Source: an uncultured Clostridia bacterium (GTDB taxonomy: Bacteria > Bacillota > Clostridia > Christensenellales > Borkfalkiaceae). Taken from it: a DNA stretch of 34,462 bases. This document shows positions 6,484 through 14,895 of the stretch, piece after piece. The first letter of the stretch is position 1, and every line of letters begins with the position of its first letter. The notes under the pieces were generated by a model. It was not told where the DNA came from. It did not search any database and was given only the letters and a program-made list of their open reading frames with translations. A program made the translations under genes and the position numbers. The stretch lies in NCBI GenBank assembly GCA_947631005.1, contig CANRJR010000023.1:1-34462 (forward strand). The letters are read 5' to 3'.

Positions 6484-6579
6484 ATGAGCGGGTCACGGTA
6501 TGTTCGCGGCGTTCTTCTTTTGCCGCCCGAAACGACGCAAAAATTTTTCTTCCGAAAATTCCATAACAAGAAAACGTAA

Positions 6580-6610
6580 GATCCCGCGCAAGACAGCGCG
6601 GGATCGTTTT
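6580..6610 (+). terminator. Rho-independent terminator after 6483
   Basis: GATCCCGCGC (6580-6589) pairs with GCGCGGGATC (6596-6605) around a 6-nt loop, followed by GTTTTTG. It lies between convergent genes and could also stop minus-strand transcription. Confidence 0.88.
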
Positions 6611-6645
6611 TGATAATTTGTTGCGAAAACGGACGCGAAACGGGT

Positions 6646-6855
6646 TCACCAATCCGTTCTGCCGCATAAGACGTCGATGGAAATGCCGAAAAGATCGGCA
6701 ATTTTCCAAAGATAGGTGAGCGTCGGCTCTCCGTCCGCCCGCTCCCATTTGCTCACGCACTGCTGGGTGACCCCGATCGCCTCGGCAAGTTTGCCCTGCG
6801 AAAGCCCCGCCTCTCTCCGCAATCCTTTCAAATTTCGGGAAAATCGAATCTCCAT
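6646..6855 (-). CDS. XRE-family regulator, divergent to the SHOCT protein
   Basis: A 69-residue single-domain Cro/C1 HTH: FSRNLKGLRREAGLSQGKLA then EAIGVTQQCVSKWERADGEP, ending FGISIDVLCGRTDW, as in many clostridial stand-alone repressors. The start at 6855 has no evident ribosome site (AAACTTTTTGC precedes it), so it may be weakly translated or leaderless. It faces away from the membrane protein gene at 6944. Two ACAAC...(G/C)TTGT dyads in the shared intergenic region are likely operators, so it probably represses both genes. Confidence 0.85.
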   Translation of the reverse strand: MEIRFSRNLKGLRREAGLSQGKLAEAIGVTQQCVSKWERADGEPTLTYLWKIADLFGISIDVLCGRTDW

Positions 6856-6866
6856 GCAAAAAGTTT

Positions 6867-6909
6867 ACAACTATTCTTGTGAAATACTTGACTTACAACA
6901 ATAGTTGTG
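6867..6909. promoter_or_regulatory. Two operator-like dyads
   Basis: ACAAC-TATT-CTTGT (6867-6880, one mismatch) and ACAAC-AATA-GTTGT (6896-6909, perfect) are 29 bp apart, close to a whole number of helical turns. The second fits entirely inside the -35/-10 spacer of the promoter at 6888. Binding by the XRE protein is inferred. Confidence 0.65.
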
Positions 6910-6916
6910 ATACAAT
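6888..6916 (+). promoter_or_regulatory. Promoter of the SHOCT membrane protein
   Basis: TTGACT (6888-6893), 17-bp spacer, TACAAT (6911-6916). The spacer holds the perfect operator dyad. Confidence 0.85.
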
Positions 6917-6943
6917 CCTCATAAAAACAAAAGGAGAATGCAA

Positions 6944-7495
6944 ATGAAGCCATTCAAAATTGTAAAATTGATTTTGCAGATCTGCTCGATCACGCTCTTC
7001 CTCGGAAGTTTCTTGGTCGGGGGAATCGACACCGAATCGGCGGATAACGCCGCATTTATCAACCTCTTGCTTGCAAGCCTTTCGGGGATCTTTGTATTTG
7101 CGGCTGTGGGAACGTTCCTGCTCAATGCCCCCGCGGACGCCGCAAAGCGGATCGGTCACGGTCTGACGATCTCGTCGTACGTCCTCGGGCTCGGCGTTGC
7201 GTTTTCGTACCTCGAAAACGCTTCCGCCGCGATCATGATGCTCGTCGCGGCGATCCTGCTGCTCCTCTACTATTTGTGCGCGCTGATCGTGAAGATCATG
7301 CAGAAGAGCTTCTCCGAAGCGGAGAGCCCGAACGACGATATCCGTATCGTCCGTGTGAAAGAGTGGAAGCGGATCATGGAGGACGGGATCATCTCACGCG
7401 AGGAATACGAAGCAAAGCGTTGCCAAATTTTGGGGATCAAACCCAAAGCCGAAAAAGAGACGGAAGATAAAACGGCGGGAAAGGCGCGCACCTGA
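6944..7495 (+). CDS. Four-TM membrane protein with C-terminal SHOCT domain
   Basis: A 183-residue protein. Four hydrophobic segments occupy residues about 8-25, 40-60, 75-92 and 98-115. After a charged linker comes a SHOCT motif at about 138-162 (VKEWKRIMEDGIISREEYEA then KRCQILGI), a short helical oligomerisation module often placed at protein ends. The second ATG at 6944 is preferred over 6938 because AAGGAG lies seven bases before it and only one base before the other. Function is unknown; the regulator-membrane protein pair resembles the one at 255-850. Confidence 0.82.
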   Translation: MKPFKIVKLILQICSITLFLGSFLVGGIDTESADNAAFINLLLASLSGIFVFAAVGTFLLNAPADAAKRIGHGLTISSYVLGLGVAFSYLENASAAIMMLVAAILLLLYYLCALIVKIMQKSFSEAESPNDDIRIVRVKEWKRIMEDGIISREEYEAKRCQILGIKPKAEKETEDKTAGKART

Positions 7496-7558
7496 CGCGC
7501 GATTCCGCCGATCCCGCCGTATCGGCGGTGACAAACAACTTGAAATCCCGATGATCAA

Positions 7559-7597
7559 GCGAGCCCCTGCGCCGAATGGCGCAGGGGCTCGCATTTT
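7559..7597 (+). terminator. Strong hairpin terminator after the SHOCT gene
   Basis: Perfect 15-bp stem (7559-7573 with 7578-7592), 4-nt loop, then ATTTTG. A second, T-less GC hairpin (7505-7528) precedes it. The core GAGCCCCTGC recurs in a hairpin at 26044-26076. Confidence 0.75.
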
Positions 7598-7620
7598 GTC
7601 GCTTTTGGGTTTGTCCGCGC

Positions 7621-9291
7621 TTATGCGGGGGGATCGTCCCGCCCGTCCTGTTTGTCTTGTGTGTCCTGTTTGTCCTTTCCGTCCTCTATTTCTTGTTCGT
7701 CCTTTGTCTCCTCTTCGGCAAAGAGCACGTCTCCCGCGACGGCGCGCAGTTCGGCGAGGTATTCCTCCCGCTCGTCGGGCGTGCCCTCCACATAGAGGAG
7801 GTCGCCCTCGCGCAATTCGGTCGAGCCCTTGGGAACGAGGGTCTCCGCGCCGCGTTCCACCTTTACGACGAGCGCGGAGAACGGCCAGAGGATATCGCGG
7901 ACGGCGCGTCCCGCCGCTCTCCCCGTTACGCGGACCTTTGCGGTGAGCTTTGCGGCGTTCTTTTTCTCTTCGAGCACTTCGTCGAGGATTCTGTCGTAGA
8001 CGGGTTCGGTGCGGAAGAGGTCGCCGAGCACATATCCCGTTGCCACGCCGATGACGACGGGCAGCAAAAAGGCGAAATTCCAGGTGAGTTCGAGGGTCAT
8101 GACGGTCGCCGTGATGGGGGCTTTTACGACGGTGGTAAAGAACGTTGCCATACACACGACGATAACCATGTCCGCAAGCGCGGGGTCCATGCCCATATGT
8201 ACGCAGAGAATACTCAATAAGCCGCCCATGCCCGCGCCCGTGGCAAGCATGGGGATGAACGCGCCGCAGGGCATGCCCGCGCCCATGTTCACGGCGGTGA
8301 GCAAAAATTTGAGGAGAGCGGCGACGAGCAGGGTGACCCAAATGGGCGAGGAGAAGAGCGGCGTCACCTCGCCGCCCGCGAGCGATTCGAGAAAGAAATG
8401 TCCGCCGCCCATCACGTTCACGGTCAACAGTCCCGCCGCGCCCGCAAGCAGAAAAGGCGCGATGAATTTTCCCATCCCTTTCCAAAAGACGGCGCGGGCG
8501 AACAGCTTGCGCAGCCAAAAGAGGAGGAAGTAGAACCCGACGCCCGCGAGCGCGGTGAAGAACGCCGCAAAGAGAGCGTACAGGCAGAACATGAGCCCGA
8601 GGTCGCCCGCAAAGGAGAAGGCGGGCAAAGACGCTTCGACGGAAAGTCCCATGGCGGGGCGCAAAAGATTTCGGATGACGACGGCGACGATGACGGACGA
8701 AAAGGAACAGACGAACACCTCGGGGGTGAACCGTTTGTGCGCCTCTTCGAGGGCGAACGCGATGCCCGTGAGCGGGGCGTTGCAGGCGACGGCGAGCCCC
8801 GCGCTCGCTCCGCCCGTGATCTGATACCGCCGCACGACGGGATTGCGGTGCAGGGTGTTGCTCACGCCGTACCCGCACGACCCGCCGATGAAGATGCTCG
8901 GTCCTTCCGCGCCCGCCGAGCCGCCCGTAAAGATGATGAAGAGGCTCAACGCGAACATGCCCGTGAGTGCCTCGTACCAGCGAAAGCGCAGAAGTCCGCG
9001 CGCCGCGCCCTCCGTTTGCGGCAGTCCGCTCTCGCGGACGATGGGCAGAAAGCGCACCACGCCGCCCACGACGATCGCGCCGAGGAAGAGCCCGAGAAAG
9101 AGCAGGGGGATAAAGGCGGGGTGGTCGCGGAAAAATCCGTAATACCCGCGCGAAAATTCCTCGGCGAGCGTGGCGAGCGCGTTGTAGAGGGTGACGAGCA
9201 CGCCGACAAACGCCCCCGTGATCCCCCCGACGGCGAGGATCTGGAACTCGAAATTTGCTTTTTTGGAGAAGGATCTGAATTTGGCTTTCAT
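7621..9291 (-). CDS. ClC-family chloride channel/antiporter with RCK_C domain
   Basis: A 556-residue membrane protein. ClC core motifs are present: ESGLP (about 87-91), GAEGPS with gating E129, and GAFIP in the second half. E182/E183 in LEEAHKRF correspond to the internal proton glutamate of the bacterial exchangers, so this is probably a Cl-/H+ antiporter rather than a channel. Residues about 470-535 form a TrkA-C/RCK_C module (STELREGDLLYVEGTPDE), a ligand-binding regulatory domain. The extreme C-terminus is a low-complexity Asp/Lys/Gln tail. Last gene of a four-gene transporter operon, six bases after the ABC gene; its ribosome site is weak, so translation is probably coupled. Confidence 0.93.
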   Translation of the reverse strand: MKAKFRSFSKKANFEFQILAVGGITGAFVGVLVTLYNALATLAEEFSRGYYGFFRDHPAFIPLLFLGLFLGAIVVGGVVRFLPIVRESGLPQTEGAARGLLRFRWYEALTGMFALSLFIIFTGGSAGAEGPSIFIGGSCGYGVSNTLHRNPVVRRYQITGGASAGLAVACNAPLTGIAFALEEAHKRFTPEVFVCSFSSVIVAVVIRNLLRPAMGLSVEASLPAFSFAGDLGLMFCLYALFAAFFTALAGVGFYFLLFWLRKLFARAVFWKGMGKFIAPFLLAGAAGLLTVNVMGGGHFFLESLAGGEVTPLFSSPIWVTLLVAALLKFLLTAVNMGAGMPCGAFIPMLATGAGMGGLLSILCVHMGMDPALADMVIVVCMATFFTTVVKAPITATVMTLELTWNFAFLLPVVIGVATGYVLGDLFRTEPVYDRILDEVLEEKKNAAKLTAKVRVTGRAAGRAVRDILWPFSALVVKVERGAETLVPKGSTELREGDLLYVEGTPDEREEYLAELRAVAGDVLFAEEETKDEQEIEDGKDKQDTQDKQDGRDDPPA

Positions 9292-9297
9292 CGTAAT

Positions 9298-11031
9298 TTA
9301 CTTGGAAAATTGCGCGCGGTAGAGGGCGGCGTACAGCCCGCCGCGGGCGAGGAGGTCGGCGTGTTTCCCCCGCTCCACGATCTTCCCCTCCCGCATGACG
9401 AGGATGAGGTCGGCATTTTCGACGGTCGAGAGGCGGTGGGCGACGATGAAGCACGTCCTCCCACGCATGAGCGCGGCGAACGCCTGTTGCACGATGCGTT
9501 CGGTGCGGGTGTCGATGTTGCTCGTCGCCTCGTCCAAAATGAGCATGGGCGGGCGGCAGAGCATGACCCGCGCGATGCAGAGCAGCTGTTTTTGCCCCGC
9601 CGAGAGCGTCCCCTCGCCGTCGACCACGGTGTCGTACCCGTCGGGCAGACGCATGATAAAGGAATGCGCCTTTGCCGCCTTCGCCGCCGCGATCATCTCC
9701 TCCTCCGTGCAACCGGGACTGCCGAGGCAGAGATTTTCGCGCACCGTCGCCTTTTTCAGCCATGTGTCCTGCAACACCATGCCGATATTTTCGCGCAGGG
9801 AGGCGCGCCGCAGCGTGCGGATATCCTCCCCGTCCACGCAAATGCTCCCCTCCTGCACGTCGTAAAAGCGCATGATGAGGTTGACGAGGGTGGTCTTGCC
9901 GCAGCCCGTCGGTCCGACGATGGCGACGCGCATGCCCGCCCCGACCCGAAGATAGAAATGCTCGATGAGCGGACGGGCGGGGTCGTAGCAAAAGCTCACG
10001 TTCTCAAAGCTGACGTCCCCTTTCGCCCTGCCGAGCTCGTTCGTGCCGTCGGGCGGCTCTTCCTCCTCGGACAACAGCGCGAAGATGCGCCCCGCGCAGG
10101 CGAGCGCGTTCTGAAATTCGGCGATGACCTCGGAGATCTCGTTGAACGGCTTGGTGTATTGGTTGGCGTAGGAGAGAAAGGTGGAAAGGTAGCCGACCGA
10201 GAACGCCCCGCCCGTGGCGATGACGAGGAATCCCCCCGACAGCGCGACGGCGGCGTACACGAGCGAATTGACAAAGCGCGTCGTGGGATTGGTGGTCGAG
10301 GAGAAGAAGAGCGCGGTGAGCGAGGTCTTGCGCAGCGTTTCGTTCTTTTCGCGGAACTGCGCGCGGCAGATCTCCTCCCGCCCGAACGCCTTTACCGTTT
10401 TGAGCCCGCCGATCATCTCGTCGGCATACGCCGTGGCGTCCGCCCGCGCCTCCGCCTGACGGCGGAACGTGCGATAGGTGCGCGAGGCGATGAACCGCGC
10501 GACGAACAGCGAGAGCGGGGTGATGAGAAAGACGACGAGCGCGATCTCCCAACGGATGGCGAGCATGATGCCGAGCACGCCAACAATGGTGAGCCCGCCC
10601 GTAAAGAGCTGGGTAAAGCCGAGCAACAGCCCGTCCGCGAACTGTTCGGCGTCGCTCACGACGACGCCCAAAATGTCGCCGTAGGCGCGGTCGTCGATGT
10701 AGCGCAGGGGAAGTTTTCCGAGCTTTTCAAAGGTCTGCACGCGGAGGTCGGACAGCACGCGGTAGGCGACGCGGTTGTTGGAGACGCTCATCGTCCATTG
10801 GCAGACCATGGCGGCGGCAGAGGAGACGAGCACGCCCACAAGACACAACTTCAAGCGCGCGAAGTCGACTTCGCCCCGTCCGACGGCGTAGTCGACCGCC
10901 CGCCCCGCGAAAAAGGGCGAAAGCAGTTGCCCCGCCACGACGACGAGCGCGGAGAGCACGGTAAAAAGGAGATATCCCCAATACGGGCGCAGACATTTCA
11001 GAATGCGGGAAAACACGGCGCGGCGGCTCAT
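9298..11031 (-). CDS. ABC exporter half-transporter, catalytically complete subunit
   Basis: A 577-residue type IV exporter with a six-helix transmembrane domain (about 15-310) and a nucleotide-binding domain (about 340-575). Walker A is GPTGCGKTT (about 371-379), the signature is LSAGQKQ (about 475), Walker B is LILDEATS with the catalytic glutamate, and the H-loop is VAHRL. Its start overlaps the stop of the upstream ABC gene as ATGA. The pair matches heterodimeric exporters such as BmrCD or TM287/288, this gene being the subunit with the intact Walker B glutamate. The substrate is unknown, possibly drugs, lipids or peptides. Confidence 0.93.
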   Translation of the reverse strand: MSRRAVFSRILKCLRPYWGYLLFTVLSALVVVAGQLLSPFFAGRAVDYAVGRGEVDFARLKLCLVGVLVSSAAAMVCQWTMSVSNNRVAYRVLSDLRVQTFEKLGKLPLRYIDDRAYGDILGVVVSDAEQFADGLLLGFTQLFTGGLTIVGVLGIMLAIRWEIALVVFLITPLSLFVARFIASRTYRTFRRQAEARADATAYADEMIGGLKTVKAFGREEICRAQFREKNETLRKTSLTALFFSSTTNPTTRFVNSLVYAAVALSGGFLVIATGGAFSVGYLSTFLSYANQYTKPFNEISEVIAEFQNALACAGRIFALLSEEEEPPDGTNELGRAKGDVSFENVSFCYDPARPLIEHFYLRVGAGMRVAIVGPTGCGKTTLVNLIMRFYDVQEGSICVDGEDIRTLRRASLRENIGMVLQDTWLKKATVRENLCLGSPGCTEEEMIAAAKAAKAHSFIMRLPDGYDTVVDGEGTLSAGQKQLLCIARVMLCRPPMLILDEATSNIDTRTERIVQQAFAALMRGRTCFIVAHRLSTVENADLILVMREGKIVERGKHADLLARGGLYAALYRAQFSK

Positions 11032-12731
11032 AGGCTTTCCTCCGTCTGCGAAGCGTAGATCTCGCGGTAGAGCGGGCTGTGTTCCAACAGCTCGGCGTGC
11101 GTGCCGATCGCGGCGACCTTTCCGTCGTCGAGCACCACGATCTTATCGGCGTGCATCACCGAAGCCACCCGCTGGGAGACGAGAAAGACGGCGCATCCGA
11201 GCCCGCGCAGGGCGGCGCGCAGACGCGCCTCGGTCGCATAGTCGAGCGCGGACGACGCGTCGTCGAGAATGAGGATCTCGGGCTTGCGCACGAGGGCGCG
11301 CGCGATGGAGAGCCGCTGGCGTTGCCCGCCCGAGAGGTTTCTCCCCTCCTGCGCCACCTCGCCGTCCAGCCCGCCCTTGGACTCCAAAACGTCGAGTGCC
11401 TGCGCGGCTTCCGCCGCGGCGAGCAGTTCTTCGTCCGTCGCGTTTTCGTTCCCCCAGCGCAGATTTTCGGCGATCGTCCCGCGGAAGAGGGAAATTTTTT
11501 GGGGCACATACCCCACGGTCTTGCGGAGCGCGCTTGCGGAGAGCGAATCCACGTCGGCGTCGCCCACGCAGACCGTCCCCTCCGTCGCCTCGTAAAAGCG
11601 CGGAATGAGCCGCACGAGGGTGGATTTTCCCGCGCCCGTGCCGCCGAGAATGCCGACCGTCTCCCCCCGTCCGACCGAAAAATCGACGCCTTGCAGGGCG
11701 GGCGCGCCCCCGTCCGCATAGGTAAAGGAGACGTTTTGAAAAGAGACCGCCGTTCCCCCTTGCGGGACGGCTTCGCCCGTCTCCCGCTCGCTCTCCATGT
11801 CGAGCACGGCGGCGATGCGGCGCATGCACCCCGCCGCCTTGGCGACCGTGATGATGAGATTGGCGAATTTGATGAGCTCGACCAAAATGAGCGATAAATA
11901 TCCGTAGAGAGCCATCACGTCCCCCTGCCCGAGCGCGCCCGCGTCCACGCGGATCGCCCCCGTATAGAGCAGGACGACGACGGCGAGATTGACGAGGATA
12001 AAGGTGAACGAGCCCGTGAGCGAGGCGACCATGCCCACGCGCTCCTGCGCGCGCGCAAGCGACGCGCTCTTTTCGCGGAACGACGCCCGCTCGTCCTCCT
12101 CTTTGCGAAAGGCGCGGATCACCCGCGCGCCCGTCAGGTTCTCACGGGTCGCGCCGTAAACGCCGTCGAGCTTGTTCTGGACGGCGCGATACCGCGGCAC
12201 GCACGCCGCCATCACCCCAAAGACCGCGAGCGCGAGCAGGGGGATGAGGGCGACAAATACGAGTGCCGTCTTTGCGTCCACGAAGAACGCCATCGCCGTC
12301 GCGCCGAACACGACGATGGGCGAGCGCAACACGATGCGGAGGAACATGTTCACCCCCGACTGCACCTGCTGGCAATCGCTCGTGAGGCGGGTGAGCATGG
12401 TGGGCACGCCCACGCCGTCGATCTCGGTGAAAGAGAACGCGGTCATTTTATCGAAGAGCGCGCCCCGCAGTTCCGCCGAACAGCCGACCGCCGCCCGCGC
12501 CGCGAAATACTGCGCGGTGAGCGCGAACCCCAGCCCGAGCGCGCCGAACGCCACGAGCAAAAGACAGGCATGCAAAATGTACGGCTTATCGCCGTTTGCG
12601 ATGCCGACGTCGACGATCTGCGCGACGACGAGGGGCACGAGCAGCTCCATGGCGGCTTCGAACAGCTTAAACAGCGGCGCGAGGACGGCTTCGGGGCGAT
12701 ATTGTTTGAGACAGCGCATCAAATATTTCAT
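11028..12731 (-). CDS. ABC exporter half-transporter, degenerate-site subunit
   Basis: A 567-residue type IV exporter: transmembrane domain about 10-300 and nucleotide-binding domain about 330-560. Walker A is GGTGAGKST (about 359) and the signature is canonical LSGGQRQR (about 463). Walker B reads ILILDDASSALD, with Asp where the catalytic Glu should be, and the H-loop histidine is replaced (VSQRV). These are the hallmarks of the degenerate subunit of a heterodimeric exporter; its partner is the next gene, overlapping by four bases. It starts three bases after the exchanger gene, so all four genes at 13721-7621 are probably one transcript. Confidence 0.93.
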   Translation of the reverse strand: MKYLMRCLKQYRPEAVLAPLFKLFEAAMELLVPLVVAQIVDVGIANGDKPYILHACLLLVAFGALGLGFALTAQYFAARAAVGCSAELRGALFDKMTAFSFTEIDGVGVPTMLTRLTSDCQQVQSGVNMFLRIVLRSPIVVFGATAMAFFVDAKTALVFVALIPLLALAVFGVMAACVPRYRAVQNKLDGVYGATRENLTGARVIRAFRKEEDERASFREKSASLARAQERVGMVASLTGSFTFILVNLAVVVLLYTGAIRVDAGALGQGDVMALYGYLSLILVELIKFANLIITVAKAAGCMRRIAAVLDMESERETGEAVPQGGTAVSFQNVSFTYADGGAPALQGVDFSVGRGETVGILGGTGAGKSTLVRLIPRFYEATEGTVCVGDADVDSLSASALRKTVGYVPQKISLFRGTIAENLRWGNENATDEELLAAAEAAQALDVLESKGGLDGEVAQEGRNLSGGQRQRLSIARALVRKPEILILDDASSALDYATEARLRAALRGLGCAVFLVSQRVASVMHADKIVVLDDGKVAAIGTHAELLEHSPLYREIYASQTEESL

Positions 12732-12734
12732 AGG

Positions 12735-13721
12735 TCACGCCAAAAAGAGATACACATAGTAGCCGACAAAGCAGGCGAGTAAAACCGCCCCGCCCGCGCG
12801 GCGCACCTTGTTCCCCCCCGTAAGGACGAGCACAAAGAGCAGCAGCGCGGCGGCGAGGGCGACGAGCGCGTCGATGAGGTTGTGTTCGGTGAACGCGAGC
12901 GGGTACACGAGCGAGGACACCCCCGCAACGAGGAAGATGTTGAAGATATTGCTTCCGATCACGTTGCCTACCGCGATGTCCGTCTCCCCTTTTGCGGCGG
13001 CGACGACCGAGGTGACAAGCTCGGGAAGCGACGTCCCGATCGCCACGATCGTGAGCCCGATGACCCGCTCGGACACCCCGAAGCTCTCGGCGATATACTG
13101 CGCGCCGTCGACGAGAAGCGTCCCCCCGCCGACGACCATCGCAAGTCCCAGCAGGGTCAACCCGATCAAAAACCACGATTTTTGCAGAAGTGCCGCCCAT
13201 TTTGCGGCGCGTCCCCGCAGTTCGGGCGCGGGTTCTACGGCAGCAGGCGCGGGAGATAGGCGCGATTCGCGGCGGGTGAGAAGAAAGAGCAGGGCGAGAT
13301 AGCCCGAAAAGACGAGGAGAAGGACGAGCCCGTCCCACCACTCGACGGCGTTCCCCATCGCGCCGAGCGCGACGAACAGCGCGCTTGAAAGGAGCAGGCA
13401 GGGAAAGTCGAGGACGAGGGAATTTTTCTTGACGGGAAGTTCATGGATGAGCGCGGAGACGCCGAGGATGAGCAGGATGTTGGAGAGGTTGCTCCCCACG
13501 ACGTTGCCGACCGCGATGTCTGTGGAATGCTTGATCGCCGCCGTCACCGAAACGGCGAGCTCGGGCGCGCTCGTGCCGAACGCCACGACGGTGAGCCCGA
13601 TGACGAGCGGCGAAACGCGCAGTTTCCCCGCGATCCCCGACGCGCCCTCCACGAGCCAATCCGCCCCCTTTACGAGGAGGACGAATCCCGCGATCATGAG
13701 AAAGATCCAAAGATAGAGCAT
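12735..13721 (-). CDS. Ca2+/cation antiporter (CaCA family, YrbG-like)
   Basis: A 328-residue membrane protein with the two inverted alpha-repeats that define the family: GLTVVAFGTSAPELAVSVTA with VGNVVGSNLSNILLILG (about 43-90), and GLTIVAIGTSLPELVTSVVA with VGNVIGSNIFNIFLVAG (about 223-270). It likely exports Ca2+ or a related divalent ion in exchange for Na+ or H+. The middle linker (about 145-185) is charged and cytoplasmic. The start at 13721 has AGGGG upstream. First gene of the transporter operon; located next to the Mn2+ exporter mntP, hinting at shared metal homeostasis, though only mntP carries the riboswitch. Confidence 0.93.
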   Translation of the reverse strand: MLYLWIFLMIAGFVLLVKGADWLVEGASGIAGKLRVSPLVIGLTVVAFGTSAPELAVSVTAAIKHSTDIAVGNVVGSNLSNILLILGVSALIHELPVKKNSLVLDFPCLLLSSALFVALGAMGNAVEWWDGLVLLLVFSGYLALLFLLTRRESRLSPAPAAVEPAPELRGRAAKWAALLQKSWFLIGLTLLGLAMVVGGGTLLVDGAQYIAESFGVSERVIGLTIVAIGTSLPELVTSVVAAAKGETDIAVGNVIGSNIFNIFLVAGVSSLVYPLAFTEHNLIDALVALAAALLLFVLVLTGGNKVRRAGGAVLLACFVGYYVYLFLA

Positions 13722-13740
13722 GCTTGTCCCCTTGCGTACC

Positions 13741-13760
13741 CAATACGCCCAACCGTATTG
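13741..13760. promoter_or_regulatory. Operator-like dyad before the exchanger operon
   Basis: CAATACG (13741-13747) and CGTATTG (13754-13760) form a 7-bp dyad lying directly downstream of the -10 box of the promoter at 13761-13789, where a repressor could block transcription. The binding protein is unknown. Confidence 0.45.
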
Positions 13761-13789
13761 AGCGTACCACTTCCGTAAAAAAATGTCAA
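13761..13789 (-). promoter_or_regulatory. Promoter of the transporter operon
   Basis: On the minus strand TTGACA (13789-13784), 17-bp spacer, TACGCT (13766-13761). The -35 is perfect, the -10 is weak. Confidence 0.6.
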
Positions 13790-13812
13790 GCGGAACGCCC
13801 GACCAAACGCAA

Positions 13813-14391
13813 CTATAACAGCCCCTCGACGAGGATCTTTACGCCGATCGCGATGAGCACGACCCCGCCCACGATCCCCGCCTTGTCCGAAAAGGCGTCC
13901 CCCGCCCGCTTCCCGATCGCGACCGCGGGCAGGGCGAGCAAAAAGGTCACGCCGCCGATGAGGAGCGCGCACAGCGCGGCGTGCAGGGGAAGTCCCTCCG
14001 CCGCGTCGACGGCAAGCAACGTCACCCCGACGGCGAGCGCGTCGAGGCTGGTCGCCACCGCCTGCACCAACAGCTTCCCCGCCCCGAGCGGACGGCGGTC
14101 GGTCTCCTTTTTCTTCATCTCCCGCACCGAATCGAAGATCATCTTCCCGCCGATCAAAAGAAGCAGGGCGAACGAAAGGTAGGGCGCGATCTTCGCAATG
14201 AGCGAGGAGAAGGCGTAACTTGCATAGTAACCGAGAAGCGGCATGGCAAATTGGAAGAGCGCGAACGCCCCCGCAACGAGACACATTTTGGGGAGCGGCA
14301 TCCGCGGCTCGGTCATCCCGTCCGTCATGCCGACTGCCACGGCGTCCATCGCAAGCGCAACGCCGATCAATAGGATCTCCCAGATTGACAT
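13813..14391 (-). CDS. mntP: Manganese efflux pump MntP
   Basis: A 192-residue, six-helix membrane exporter that removes excess Mn2+ from the cytoplasm. The two characteristic repeats are ALAMDAVAVGMTDG (about 13-26) and VQAVATSLDALAVGVTLLAV (about 107-126), each with the conserved aspartate. The start at 14391 follows GGAGGGTTT; an upstream ATG at 14409 has no site. A Mn2+ riboswitch on the same strand (aptamer 14926-15015) is the obvious regulator, but about 500 bp of repeats separate it from the gene. The hairpin repeat at 14406-14479 ends close to the ribosome site, so it may also affect translation. Confidence 0.94.
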   Translation of the reverse strand: MSIWEILLIGVALAMDAVAVGMTDGMTEPRMPLPKMCLVAGAFALFQFAMPLLGYYASYAFSSLIAKIAPYLSFALLLLIGGKMIFDSVREMKKKETDRRPLGAGKLLVQAVATSLDALAVGVTLLAVDAAEGLPLHAALCALLIGGVTFLLALPAVAIGKRAGDAFSDKAGIVGGVVLIAIGVKILVEGLL

Positions 14392-14405
14392 AAACCCTCC
14401 GAAGT

Positions 14406-14596
14406 TCACAAATTTTCTTTTCTATGCCGTGCGCGTTGCGCTTCGCGCCGCGCGTGGCGTAGAAAAGAAAATTTCGTGATAGAAATTAACTCTCGCTTTA
14501 ATTCAGTTCGTCCTCTCGTTCGCTATGTAAGACAATAAGCGCGAGGTTTCGCGCAAATTGTGTCGCGCAGCGGAAAAGCGTGGTTTTCCTCGCGCC
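14406..14596 (-). repeat. Composite intergenic repeat, copy 2 (inverted)
   Basis: Same B-linker-A order as at 63-250, on the minus strand. The A hairpin (14406-14479) has arms beginning TCACAAATTTTCTTTTCTA and ending AGAAAAGAAAATTTCGTGA. Block B (14527-14596) runs from GTAAGACAATAA to GGTTTTCCTCGCGCC. It lies within the predicted mntP leader. The region 14597-14895 otherwise holds only the inverted-repeat element at 14629 and no gene. Confidence 0.8.
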
Positions 14597-14628
14597 ATTA
14601 TTAGGGAAGCATACGGGCGTTCCAATAA

Positions 14629-14735
14629 TGTCATTTCGAGCGTAGTCGAGAAATCTCCCGCAGTCTTATTCCCCTTAAAAATAAGGGGGATGTTTCGACT
14701 TCGGCTCGTTACACTCGCCTCCGCTCAACATGACA
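14629..14735. repeat. TGTCATTTCGAG inverted-repeat element, short variant
   Basis: Begins TGTCATTTCGAGCGTAGTCG and GAGAAATCTCCC, contains an internal CCCCTTAAAAATAAGGGG hairpin and ends CTCAACATGACA. The ends are imperfect inverted repeats. Related full-length copies are at 25833-25958 and 34324-34453. Confidence 0.7.
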
Positions 14736-14895
14736 TATTGGAAGCGCATGGAGCGAAAGGATCATTTGGAACGCTTCGCCCGCTTCGCTCTGAATGACAT
14801 AATTAGAACCTGAAAGGCGTTCATAAATGGTCAGTGTTGTTACGTGCTTCTGCATTTCCCCCAAGGCTCTTTGCTCAAATGTATTGCATGCGGTG

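Noticed and set aside
8398-11058. 886-codon plus-strand open frame over the ClC and ABC genes
   Set aside because: Antisense to two clearly conserved genes; composition rich in Arg, Glu, Asp and His from codon bias of the opposite strand; no start signal.
13741-13789. Second Mn2+ riboswitch before the cation exchanger
   Set aside because: No GGGGAGTA or GAGAC motif; only a promoter and a short dyad are visible.
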